Shown here one piece after another: positions 17,653 to 25,631 of a DNA stretch of 64,000 nt; position 1 is the first letter of the stretch, and each line of letters opens with the position of its first letter. Position numbers and translations under genes: made by a program. Source of the stretch: Bacillota bacterium (GTDB taxonomy: Bacteria; Bacillota; Limnochordia; DTU087). The notes beneath the pieces are model-generated. The model saw only the letters and a program-made list of their open reading frames with translations, was not told the DNA's origin and searched no databases. The DNA is taken from contig JAAZMR010000023.1 of NCBI GenBank assembly GCA_012798695.1, positions 30,749 through 94,748 of the forward strand. Reading direction: 5' to 3'.

Positions 17653-19097
17653 GGACAATGGGCCAGGATCTTGTCAAGCTGCAGGAAGCATGTGGAGTGG
17701 TGGGAGTTTGGGGGAAAGAGGCTGCCATACAGGCTGCTCCCATCTGCTACTTGGGTCTTTATGCATTGCAGCACCGGGGACAGGAGAGTGCCGGCATGGT
17801 GACTTTCGATGGTCATCGCTTGTGGTTAGCGAAAGGTGCCGGTCTTGTTCCCGAAGTATTTGATCAGGATAGCCTTAACCAACTGCCGGGTTTTGCCGGG
17901 ATTGGGCATGTTCGACTGGCCACCGAGGCGGAAAAGCATATAATAAACACCCAGCCGCTGCTGGTACGCTCTTCTTATGGCAGTTTAGCTATCGCCCAAA
18001 ATGGCAGTATCGTGAATGGGCAAGAGCTGCGACAAAGACTTTTAGACAAGGGCACCGTGCTGCAAACCGATACCGATTCCGAAGTCATTCTCAATTTGAT
18101 TGCCCAAAGCGATGCAGATGACCTGGCCGCCGCGGTTACCAGGGTCTTAGGGCTCATTCGCGGTGGCTATGCCCTAGTAATTTTGAGTGAGAGCATGCTG
18201 CTGGCGGCTAGAGATCCCTGGGGTAATCGCCCTTTGTGTCTCGGGCAGCTAGAGGAGGGCTATGTCATAGCCTCGGAGTCTTGTGCGATCGCCAATCTAG
18301 GTGGTGAGTTCATTAGAGAGGTAAGCCCAGGAGAGCTATTGATCTTGGATGCAGCAGGTTACCATACGCATAGCATCCAGCCTAAGCAGAAACAGGCTCT
18401 ATGTGCCTTTGAACATGTCTATTTCGCTCGTCCGGATAGCTGCATAGGTGGCCGGAATGCCTATCTCGTCCGCAAAGCTATCGGTCGGGAGCTGGCCAGA
18501 GAGGCTTTCGCCGAAGCTGATATTGTAATTGGCGCCCCGGATTCTGGTATGTCACCGGCGTTGGGTTTTGCTCAAACTTTGGGAATTCCTTTTGAAATTG
18601 GGGTAATCAAGAATCGCTATGTAGGCCGAACCTTCTTACAGCCTACTGAAGCCGGTCGTAAGACAGCTGTGCGGATCAAGCTCAATCCAGTAGTAGAGGT
18701 GCTAAAAGGGAAGCGTGTCGCTGTTGTCGATGACTCTATTGTACGGGGGACAACTTCTGGGAAACTGATCGGTTTGCTGAGAGAAGCAGGTGCGCGGGAG
18801 GTGCATATGTATGTTGCTTCACCTCCTTATCGCTTTCCGTGCTTGTACGGAATTGAACCTTCGTCAAAAAGTGAACTGGTAGCACGGGGTCGCAGTCTAG
18901 AAGAGTTAAGAACCCTGATCGACGCTGATTCACTGCACTATGTTTCAGTTGATGGATTAGCTAAAGCCATAGGCATGCCGAGAGAACAATTATGTCTGGC
19001 GTGTTTTACAGGGGAGTATCCGATTGATGTCAGCAAGGCCCCCAGAAGTCGGGAAAAGCGGTCCGGACATCAGAGGAAAACTGGAAGAGAGGGGTAA
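17649..19097 (+). CDS. purF: amidophosphoribosyltransferase
   Basis: Commits PRPP to purine synthesis by forming phosphoribosylamine from glutamine. After a short propeptide the catalytic Cys of the Ntn glutaminase domain is at EACGVVGVWG (Cys15). YALQHRGQESAGM follows, and the C-terminal PRTase domain has VAVVDDSIVRGTTSGKLIGL (PRPP loop). Cysteines in the last third (FPCLYGI, QLCLACF) match the iron-sulfur type found in Bacillus. ATG 17649 overlaps the purL stop; ATG 17658 is an alternative. Because the enzyme consumes PRPP, PRPP-sensing control of the operon is sensible. Confidence 0.95.
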   Translation: MRTMGQDLVKLQEACGVVGVWGKEAAIQAAPICYLGLYALQHRGQESAGMVTFDGHRLWLAKGAGLVPEVFDQDSLNQLPGFAGIGHVRLATEAEKHIINTQPLLVRSSYGSLAIAQNGSIVNGQELRQRLLDKGTVLQTDTDSEVILNLIAQSDADDLAAAVTRVLGLIRGGYALVILSESMLLAARDPWGNRPLCLGQLEEGYVIASESCAIANLGGEFIREVSPGELLILDAAGYHTHSIQPKQKQALCAFEHVYFARPDSCIGGRNAYLVRKAIGRELAREAFAEADIVIGAPDSGMSPALGFAQTLGIPFEIGVIKNRYVGRTFLQPTEAGRKTAVRIKLNPVVEVLKGKRVAVVDDSIVRGTTSGKLIGLLREAGAREVHMYVASPPYRFPCLYGIEPSSKSELVARGRSLEELRTLIDADSLHYVSVDGLAKAIGMPREQLCLACFTGEYPIDVSKAPRSREKRSGHQRKTGREG

Positions 19098-19145
19098 TGA
19101 GGTTTCTCGGTTATCAACGCCATCCAACCAATGGAGGGAAGAGCA

Positions 19146-20177
19146 TTGAAAAGAAGTACGTATAAGGCATCGGGTGTGGATATCCACGCCGGGTATGAGG
19201 TGGTACGCCGCATTCGCAAACACACCGAATCGACTTTTCGGCCAGAGGTTTTGGGTGATATCGGCAGTTTTGGATCGTTTTTTGCCTTGGACGCGTCAAA
19301 ATACCGTGAACCAATCTTGGTAGCCGGTACTGATGGGGTGGGAACCAAGCTAAAAGTTGCCTTCATGATGGATAAACATGATACCATTGGGATCGATGTC
19401 GTAGCCTATTGCGTGAATGATATTATCTGTCAGGGAGCAGAACCACTGTTTTTCCTAGACTACTTGGCCGTTGGCAAGACCTATCCGCAAAAGGTTGAGA
19501 AGATCGTAGCCGGCATTGCGGAAGGATGCCGGCAAGCCGGGTGTGCTCTAGTAGGTGGCGAAACAGCAGAGATGCCTGGTTTCTACCCCGAGGATGAATA
19601 TGACCTTGCCGGATTTACTGTCGGGGTAGTAGAAAAATCCAGCTGCTTGACGGGGCAAGCCGCAAAAGCCGGAGATGTGCTCCTGGGTTTAGGCTCCAGT
19701 GGTCTGCAAAGCAGCGGCTTTTCTCTTGTACGCAAGGTCTTCTTTCATGATCATGATCATAAAGTTACCGATCATTTTGACGAACTAGGTCGTACCCTAG
19801 GCGAAGAACTGCTAGAACCAACTCTTATCTATGTCAAGCCAATTCTCAATCTGATCGATAGCCTCGAGGTAGCTGGTGTTGCCAATATCAGTGGGGGAGG
19901 ACTAGCTGAGAATGTGCCCCGCTCCATGCCAGCCAATTTGGATGCAGTTATCCGGAAGGGTAGCTGGCCAGTACATCCCATATTTGACGTGCTCCAAAAA
20001 GTAGGAGATGTAGATGAAGGTGAGATGTACAATACGTTCAATATGGGGATCGGTATGGTGGTTATGTTAAAGCCTGAGCTGGTAGATGCTGCTGTGGGAG
20101 AGCTGTCCAAGTTTGGGATCGAAGCATATGTCATAGGTGAATTGGTACCTGGTCAGGGAAACGTTGTCTTTGCCTAA
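19146..20177 (+). CDS. purM: phosphoribosylformylglycinamidine cyclo-ligase
   Basis: AIR synthetase, ATP-dependent closure of FGAM to AIR. The start YKASGVDIHAG, the VAGTDGVGTKLKVA motif, the CVNDIICQGAEPLFFLDY segment and VGGETAEMPGFY are diagnostic. The ORF track opens at ATG 19131, but GGAGGG (19133-19138) lies inside that extension and fits TTG 19146, which also gives the normal N-terminus MKRSTYKASGVDI. Length about 343 residues. It follows purF after about 50 nt. Confidence 0.93.
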   Translation: MKRSTYKASGVDIHAGYEVVRRIRKHTESTFRPEVLGDIGSFGSFFALDASKYREPILVAGTDGVGTKLKVAFMMDKHDTIGIDVVAYCVNDIICQGAEPLFFLDYLAVGKTYPQKVEKIVAGIAEGCRQAGCALVGGETAEMPGFYPEDEYDLAGFTVGVVEKSSCLTGQAAKAGDVLLGLGSSGLQSSGFSLVRKVFFHDHDHKVTDHFDELGRTLGEELLEPTLIYVKPILNLIDSLEVAGVANISGGGLAENVPRSMPANLDAVIRKGSWPVHPIFDVLQKVGDVDEGEMYNTFNMGIGMVVMLKPELVDAAVGELSKFGIEAYVIGELVPGQGNVVFA

Positions 20178-20189
20178 GGGGGAAGTTAA

Positions 20190-20795
20190 GTGGGACGTTT
20201 GGCAGTATTGGTGTCAGGCCGGGGCTCTAACTTGCAGGCTTTAATCGATGCCATTGATACAGGCAGCCTGGATGCGGAAATAGTGATAGTGATCAGTGAT
20301 CGGCCAGGAGCCTTAGGCTTATCTAGGGCTGAGAAAGCCGGGATTCCCGTACAGGTAGTGGCCTGGGAAGGTGAGGGGCGCCGAGAAGCCTATTTCGAGA
20401 AGATAGCTAGTATTCTCCGGGCAGCCAATGTAGATTTGGTCATATTAGCAGGTTTTATGCGCTTGCTTTCCGCCAATCTAGTAAGGGCATTTCCCCAACA
20501 GATCATCAATATCCATCCCTCGTTGCTGCCCGCTTTTCCAGGACTGAGAGCGCAGCGACAGGCATTGGAGTATGGAGTGAAAGTTGCTGGCTGCACTGTA
20601 CACTTTGTTGATGAAGGGCTGGATTCTGGCCCCATAATTGTGCAAAAGGCTGTGCCCATCTATGACCATGATACCGAAGAGACTCTATCAGAGAGGATTT
20701 TGACCAAGGAACATGAAGCCTTGCCAGAAGCAGTTGCATTAGTCTTAAGCAAGCAGTGGCAGATACGGGGGCGGAGGGTGACATGCGAGTCTTAG
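20190..20795 (+). CDS. purN: phosphoribosylglycinamide formyltransferase
   Basis: Transfers formyl from 10-formyl-THF to GAR. It begins RLAVLVSGRGSNLQALIDAI (phosphate-binding GRGSN) and has the catalytic segment INIHPSLLPAFPG plus GCTVHFVDEGLDSGPII with the active-site Asp. At 201 residues it is normal. The start is GTG 20190 behind AAGGGGGA. It overlaps purD by 13 nt when the preferred purD start is used. purH, usually between purN and purD, is missing from this position. Confidence 0.94.
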   Translation: MGRLAVLVSGRGSNLQALIDAIDTGSLDAEIVIVISDRPGALGLSRAEKAGIPVQVVAWEGEGRREAYFEKIASILRAANVDLVILAGFMRLLSANLVRAFPQQIINIHPSLLPAFPGLRAQRQALEYGVKVAGCTVHFVDEGLDSGPIIVQKAVPIYDHDTEETLSERILTKEHEALPEAVALVLSKQWQIRGRRVTCES

Positions 20796-22054
20796 TGATT
20801 GGCGGGGGTGGCAGAGAACACGCATTAGTGCACAAACTTTCGGAAAGCTCACAGGTGGATGATATCTGGTGCTTTCCAGGAAATGCAGGTACTGGCCAGA
20901 TCGCCAAAATACCGAATTTGGTCTCTGCAAAATGTGATGTGTTGGCTGATTTTGCCCTAGCTGAAGATATCGATCTGACCATAGTGGGGCCGGAAAACTA
21001 TTTAGCAGCCGGTATCGTTGATCTCTTCCATTCCCATGGGCTCACGATTTTCGGGCCCACGCAAAAAGCAGCCCAAATTGAAAGCAGCAAAGTTTTTGCT
21101 AAGGAATTGATGAAAACACATAACATACCGACGGCTGCCTATGGGGTATTTTCCGATTATGACAGCGCCAAGGCCTATATAGAGGCTATGGGAGTGCCTA
21201 TCGTGATTAAGGCAGATGGCCTAGCTGCCGGTAAGGGGGTCATTGTAGCCGAGGACACGGAAACTGCCCTAGCGGCTGCCCAAGCTACGCTCTCCGGCAA
21301 GCAGGTGGGTGAAGCTGGTAGACAGATCGTCATAGAAGAGTTTCTGTCTGGCCAAGAGGTATCCATCTTGGCGCTTTGTGATGGGACAACTTGTATACCA
21401 CTAGTGCCCAGCCAAGATCATAAGACGATAGGTGAAGGAGATCAAGGGCCCAACACTGGGGGCATGGGAGCATATAGCCCGGTTCCGGTGGTCGATAAAG
21501 CCCTGGAGAAAACGGTCTATGATACTATCCTGATCCCCACTCTAGCTGCACTGCGCCAAGAGGGTATCGAGTATACTGGTGTGCTGTATGCAGGGCTGAT
21601 GCTGACAGAGAGCGGACCGAAGGTGATCGAGTTTAACTGCCGCTTTGGTGATCCCGAAACCCAAGTAATTCTGCCTCGATTGAAAACAGATTTGGTGGAT
21701 TTGCTCCTTGCTGCCAGTCAGGGCCGCCTGGCTGATTGCCAACCGCTCGACTGGGATCCCCGAGCCTGTGTGTGCGTGATCGCTGCCTCTGAAGGTTATC
21801 CGGGAGCTTATACGTCTGGTTTTACTATCAAGGGTCTCGAAGCGGTAGCTGGTTTATCTGATGTGTATACCTATCATGCTGGGACAGCTTGGCGAGATGG
21901 CAAGATGGTCACCGCCGGTGGTCGCGTCCTCGGCGTATCAGCTCTAGGTGATGACATACGACAAGCCCGGGAAAGAGCCTATGAGGCTCTTGGCAAGCTC
22001 GATTTCGACGGGATGTATTATCGATCTGATATCGGTTGGCGAGCTCTCGAGTAA
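20783..22054 (+). CDS. purD: phosphoribosylamine-glycine ligase
   Basis: GAR synthetase with an ATP-grasp fold. It begins MRVLVIGGGGREHALVHKL; the ATP-grasp region has VIKADGLAAGKGVIVAED (about 140) and the metal and substrate loop VIEFNCRFGDPETQVILPRL. ATG 20783 is chosen over the track start 20756 because GGAGGG stands just before it and it gives the canonical N-terminus. It is the last gene of the pur operon; a hairpin 110 nt downstream may end the transcript. Confidence 0.94.
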   Translation: MRVLVIGGGGREHALVHKLSESSQVDDIWCFPGNAGTGQIAKIPNLVSAKCDVLADFALAEDIDLTIVGPENYLAAGIVDLFHSHGLTIFGPTQKAAQIESSKVFAKELMKTHNIPTAAYGVFSDYDSAKAYIEAMGVPIVIKADGLAAGKGVIVAEDTETALAAAQATLSGKQVGEAGRQIVIEEFLSGQEVSILALCDGTTCIPLVPSQDHKTIGEGDQGPNTGGMGAYSPVPVVDKALEKTVYDTILIPTLAALRQEGIEYTGVLYAGLMLTESGPKVIEFNCRFGDPETQVILPRLKTDLVDLLLAASQGRLADCQPLDWDPRACVCVIAASEGYPGAYTSGFTIKGLEAVAGLSDVYTYHAGTAWRDGKMVTAGGRVLGVSALGDDIRQARERAYEALGKLDFDGMYYRSDIGWRALE

Positions 22055-22155
22055 ACTCTGGTTGCTGTAGTGGAAACGTGAACAGGGCAATGACTGGTGA
22101 GTAAGCCGGTCTAGAACAGCTGTTTGGAAGCGAGAAAGCTGCAGAGGCAGCGGGG

Positions 22156-22196
22156 AAAAAAACGAAGGGGCTATTCTGGGGAAGAGCGATAGCCCC
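22156..22196 (-). terminator. terminator of hsp20 (possibly bidirectional)
   Basis: GGGGCTAT and ATAGCCCC form a perfect 8-bp stem. On the minus strand the stem is followed by TTCG and then seven T residues, fitting hsp20 termination. On the plus strand it may also stop the pur operon, though there the U-tract is weak. Confidence 0.7.
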
Positions 22197-22238
22197 TAGT
22201 TTGACTGCCCAGGTGGTAAGCCTATGTTCTACCTTAGA

Positions 22239-22673
22239 CTAGTTTATCGTCAATCGCCGGCCTCTGCCCCCTGCCTTAGGCAGATGGATTTCCAGAACAC
22301 CGTTCTCGAAGCCGGCTTCCGCCTTTTCCGCATCAATATCTCCTGGTAAGGCAAACGCCCTGCGGAATTTGCCCATCCGGCGTTCCTGATAAATCAGATC
22401 CGGGGAGTTTGATTGCTCTTCAACAACGTTGTTACCCTTAATGGTGAGTGTATTGCCATCTAGTTCAATCTCCAAATCACCCTTAGAGTAACCCGGTACG
22501 TCAGCCTTGATTACATATGCCTCCGGGGTCTCCCCTATGTCGATGTTTGGGTAGGTCAAACCACTAGGCATCATACCCTCATCCCAGAGAGCATTGGCTA
22601 GCTGCATGAAATCAGCAAACGGGTTCCACTGCTCCCTCAGCATGCGACGACGAAACGGTATCAGATTAGCCAT
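22239..22673 (-). CDS. Hsp20/alpha-crystallin family small heat-shock protein
   Basis: ATP-independent holdase chaperone. The alpha-crystallin domain runs from about residue 45 (PNIDIGETPEAYVIKADVPG) to the end, with EIELDGNTLTIKGN and the conserved A-x-x-x-n-GVL motif in AEAGFENGVLEIHLPK. At 144 residues it is typical, with a short C-terminal tail. ATG 22673 follows GGGAGG by 8 nt. The promoter is bracketed by two CtsR-type operators, so heat-inducible CtsR repression is the likely control. It is a single-gene unit ending at the hairpin downstream. Confidence 0.93.
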   Translation of the reverse strand: MANLIPFRRRMLREQWNPFADFMQLANALWDEGMMPSGLTYPNIDIGETPEAYVIKADVPGYSKGDLEIELDGNTLTIKGNNVVEEQSNSPDLIYQERRMGKFRRAFALPGDIDAEKAEAGFENGVLEIHLPKAGGRGRRLTIN

Positions 22674-22691
22674 TCATATAACCTCCCAATG

Positions 22692-22708
22692 TTTGACCTT
22701 CATTGACC
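22692..22708 (-). promoter_or_regulatory. CtsR-type operator 1 (hsp20)
   Basis: Minus-strand reading is GGTCAAT-GAA-GGTCAAA, matching the CtsR heptad repeat RGTCAAA-NAN-RGTCAAA at every position but one. It lies just downstream of the -10 box, near the predicted transcription start. Confidence 0.75.
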
Positions 22709-22717
22709 TTCAAACAT

Positions 22718-22746
22718 ATTGTAGCATAAAGGTCAGGAAAGGTCAA
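22718..22746 (-). promoter_or_regulatory. hsp20 promoter
   Basis: On the minus strand TTGACC (22746-22741) and TACAAT (22723-22718) are 17 nt apart, a good sigma-A promoter. The -35 box lies within the upstream CtsR-type repeat. Confidence 0.8.
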
Positions 22747-22747
22747 G
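22731..22747 (+). promoter_or_regulatory. CtsR-type operator 2 (hsp20)
   Basis: Plus-strand GGTCAGG-AAA-GGTCAAG has the same 7+3+7 heptad layout, overlaps the hsp20 -35 box and spacer, and faces the opposite way to operator 1. Confidence 0.6.
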
Positions 22748-22810
22748 GGTATCACCGACCTTTGTACGCGGGTTAGTGTGGAGCCACGACTAGCGTCTGT
22801 GGTATACTAA

Positions 22811-22830
22811 TAGGAGCATATAGGAGCATA
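22811..22830 (+). repeat. 10-nt perfect tandem duplication
   Basis: TAGGAGCATA occurs twice back to back, just after a TATACT box (22803-22808) in the leader of the metallophosphoesterase gene. It duplicates an AGGAG sequence but is too far from the start codon to be its ribosome site. Confidence 0.6.
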
Positions 22831-22903
22831 AACTCTGTCGAGTCCTTTTCAACTAATGGGTTATGTTTGATTCGCTTGGAGAGGATGGAGAGGAGCGTTT
22901 CCG

Positions 22904-23536
22904 TTGTATTTCCTAGTAGTCGCTGATCATATTGATCCCCTATTATATGATTATTACCGGCCAGAGCGGTTTCCGAGTATCGATCTGATTCTGGCCTGTG
23001 GAGATCTAGATCAATGGTATCTATCCTATTTGATGTCTACTTTTAATGCCCCGCTGTATTATGTTAGGGGCAATCACGATAAATCGTTCCATCGCGATCC
23101 CCCCGATGGAGGGGAGGATATCCATGGCCGGATTGTCTCCTATAAAGGTGTTCGGATAATGGGTTTTGAGGGCAGCCAGATATGTACGCGGGAGGCGGTT
23201 CAATATACTGAACGAGAGATGTATTGGAAATATCAGATGATGAGATTCCGGCTGTGGCGGCTGGGAGGGGTTGATATTGTCATTACCCATGCACCACCCA
23301 AAGGGATCCACGACATGCAGAATATTACCCATACCGGCTTTTCCATCTTCAACACGATTATCGAGCAACAGCAGCCCAAATACTTTTTCCATGGCCATAC
23401 ACATTTGAACTATGGGCGCAATCAGGAGCGGGTGACACAAGTGGGGGATACTTATGTGATCAATGCCTATGGATTTTATGTGCTCAATTATGAAAAGGGT
23501 CCGGGAGGCAGTGGTGCCTACCAGACCCCTAGATGA
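22904..23536 (+). CDS. calcineurin-like metallophosphoesterase
   Basis: Binuclear-metal phosphoesterase. The five metal motifs are visible: ADH near the N-terminus, LACGDLD, VRGNHD, VITHAPPKG and HGHTHLN. Length 210 residues, single domain, no signal peptide. The start appears to be TTG 22904, downstream of GAGAGGATGGAGAGGAG. Substrate (nucleotide, protein phosphate or other) cannot be told. It is convergent with the activase gene that ends 23 nt beyond. Confidence 0.85.
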   Translation: MYFLVVADHIDPLLYDYYRPERFPSIDLILACGDLDQWYLSYLMSTFNAPLYYVRGNHDKSFHRDPPDGGEDIHGRIVSYKGVRIMGFEGSQICTREAVQYTEREMYWKYQMMRFRLWRLGGVDIVITHAPPKGIHDMQNITHTGFSIFNTIIEQQQPKYFFHGHTHLNYGRNQERVTQVGDTYVINAYGFYVLNYEKGPGGSGAYQTPR

Positions 23537-23559
23537 TGGCCGAAGTCTTTGTACGATCT

Positions 23560-24534
23560 TTAGCTAGCGGCCTCACTTTGTGTAGTATTTTGCCATTTAT
23601 GGCAACGATCACCCCATCGAGCCAAGACGACCTTGTCTTGCCTGATTTCAACAACCTCACAGCGGTTGGGACAGCCATTGCACTCAAAACTTCTGGTCAC
23701 AAACTTCAGTTCACTGGCACCAAACCCTCGGAATGCAGTCTTTTTGCCCCTGACCATGTTTTCTTTGGCCAGGATTGCTATACCTAGGGCACCCATGACC
23801 CCAAAATCCTCTGGGATGATCACGGGAACACCCAGTTCCTTCTCAAAAGCATGCCTAATGCCCAAGTTGGCCGCTACTCCTCCCTGAAATACTACCGGTG
23901 GCACTATGGACTTGCCTTTGCCTACGTTATTGAGGTAGTTTCTGACCAGGGCATCACATAGACCAGCTACGATATCGGGGGTCTTGTGACCCATTTGCTG
24001 CTTGTGCACCATATCGGATTCGGCAAAGACAGAGCAGCGACCAGCTATACGAACAGGATGTTTGCTCTGCAGGGCTAGATCGCCAAATTCCTCAATGGGA
24101 ATACCTAATCTTGCGGCTTGGTGATCTAAGAAAGAGCCCGTACCGGCTGAGCAAACCGTGTTCATTGAGAAATCAACTACTACCCCATCTCGAATAATGA
24201 TCAGCTTGGAATCTTGGCCACCAATCTCCAGCACCGTCTGTACATCTGGTACGCGATGCATAGCAGCTACAGCATGGGCTGTGATTTCATTCTTGACTAT
24301 GTCTGCACCAATAATGACTCCAGTTAGGTGGCGAGCTGAGCCGGTAGCCCCGGCCCCTACAACGGTGAGGGAGGGGGGTACTTGTTTTTCCATTTCCCTT
24401 AAGCCTGCTTGGATAGCCTGGATGGGTTGGCCTTTGGTGCGAATATAAAGGCTATCTAATAGCCGATTGTCATCATCCATCAATACGAAATTAGTGCTAA
24501 CAGAACCTACGTCAACTCCTAGATATGCCCTCAA
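23560..24534 (-). CDS. acyl-CoA dehydratase activase (BadF/BcrA/HgdC family ATPase)
   Basis: ASKHA ATPase that in known systems couples ATP hydrolysis to single-electron transfer into a 2-hydroxyacyl-CoA dehydratase. It begins YLGVDVGSVSTNFVLMD (phosphate loop). The cluster ligand segment VCSAGTGSFLDHQAARLGI and GRCSVFAESDMVHKQQ are intact, and a further CNGCPNRCEV motif near the C-terminus could bind metal. The start codon is TTG, overlapping the upstream gene's stop. It is the third gene of a tightly coupled trio; no catalytic dehydratase pair is nearby, so the electron acceptor is unknown. Confidence 0.85.
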   Translation of the reverse strand: MRAYLGVDVGSVSTNFVLMDDDNRLLDSLYIRTKGQPIQAIQAGLREMEKQVPPSLTVVGAGATGSARHLTGVIIGADIVKNEITAHAVAAMHRVPDVQTVLEIGGQDSKLIIIRDGVVVDFSMNTVCSAGTGSFLDHQAARLGIPIEEFGDLALQSKHPVRIAGRCSVFAESDMVHKQQMGHKTPDIVAGLCDALVRNYLNNVGKGKSIVPPVVFQGGVAANLGIRHAFEKELGVPVIIPEDFGVMGALGIAILAKENMVRGKKTAFRGFGASELKFVTRSFECNGCPNRCEVVEIRQDKVVLARWGDRCHKWQNTTQSEAAS

Positions 24535-25631
24535 GCACTTTCACCTCGCAGTCGTTCTCGTCTCATGGCCAATAAGTCCACGAAGGCTTCCAAACGGGTA
24601 CTAGTACCGGCTTTGCCTGTTTGCTCATCTAGCATCAAGGTCAAGACTGGCAGATTATAGTCCTTACTGACTTTGGGGATAATACTTTTGGCCACTATTT
24701 CTGGTATACAAGTAAAGGGGGCTAGTTGGACTACACCATCGAAACCTCGCTTGGCATAGAGAATGGTCTCGCCAATGCTATTCTGACCATGACCGCCGAC
24801 CAGCTCAGGCAAGTAGGGACGAGCGGCGTCCTTGATGTTCATCTCGCCTTCTACCCGAAATGCATCTAGAACCGTATTCTCTATAGTCCAATCTGTTAGG
24901 AATATAGATTTATCCACATAGACCCCCATGTGGCCCAATGTCTCTACAACATCAAGATTGACAAAAGGCTCAAGCACAACATATATCTCTCCGATGATCC
25001 CAACCCTCAGAGGCTTTCGCTCTGGGTCTACAGCTATGTTTCTCATCGTCTCAAGATTAGCTGTAGTTGCAGCTTTGACTTCCTTAACTGAATCAGCATT
25101 GTCAATATCGGCAAAAGCGTTTGTCAGCAAGCGGCTCGTGGTTCCAGTCTCAATCTCCAGAGGCCGTATTCGGTAACTCTCTCGTTCCAGAGCATCTAGT
25201 GCCAAGAGCTTTTGCCACGTCAACCATACTAAGCCGAGAAACTCACGAAAACTGACTTTGACTAGATCGCGCAAGATCCGATAGGTACCTATCCAATTGC
25301 GTCTAAGTGGTTCAAAGGTAATTACCCTTATGTCATATCCCAACTGCTCCTGCAAAATTCTTTGCTGAAGTTTTGTATAGTATCCGGCTCGACAGGGACC
25401 AACTCCACCGGAAGAGACGATGGTATCGGCTCCCAACTCTACAGCCTCTAGATAAGTACCCAGCAGTACCTTAAATGGAAGACAGGCAAATTCTGGTGCG
25501 TACTTTGTACCTAAGTCTAGGGTATGTTTGGTAGGGGGCGGGGGCAGCACCACCTCCTGACCGATGCCCTCAAGCAAGGTTTTGAAGCCTATCCAAGAGG
25601 TCCCCATATGGGGAAAGGTTATTTTCATCAT
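24531..25631 (-). CDS. acyl-CoA dehydratase activase-related protein (CoA protein activase, DUF2229-like)
   Basis: Resembles the dehydratase D-component/HgdB-like fold. The N-terminus MKITFPHMGTSWIGFKTLL leads to APEFACLPFKVLLGTYLEA and SSGGVGPCRAGYYTKLQQ, with Cys residues placed as in iron-sulfur ligands. A later segment has LAPFTCIPEIVAKSI and LDEQTGKAGTSTRLEAFVD. Its start overlaps the stop of the upstream gene (ATGA) and its own stop overlaps the activase start. Partner to genes on both sides; enzymatic role not established. Confidence 0.75.
   Translation of the reverse strand: MMKITFPHMGTSWIGFKTLLEGIGQEVVLPPPPTKHTLDLGTKYAPEFACLPFKVLLGTYLEAVELGADTIVSSGGVGPCRAGYYTKLQQRILQEQLGYDIRVITFEPLRRNWIGTYRILRDLVKVSFREFLGLVWLTWQKLLALDALERESYRIRPLEIETGTTSRLLTNAFADIDNADSVKEVKAATTANLETMRNIAVDPERKPLRVGIIGEIYVVLEPFVNLDVVETLGHMGVYVDKSIFLTDWTIENTVLDAFRVEGEMNIKDAARPYLPELVGGHGQNSIGETILYAKRGFDGVVQLAPFTCIPEIVAKSIIPKVSKDYNLPVLTLMLDEQTGKAGTSTRLEAFVDLLAMRRERLRGESA

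Noticed and set aside
19746-19780. GATCAT repeats within purM
   Set aside because: They encode a His/Asp run (HDHDH) in the PurM protein; no sign of a regulatory repeat.
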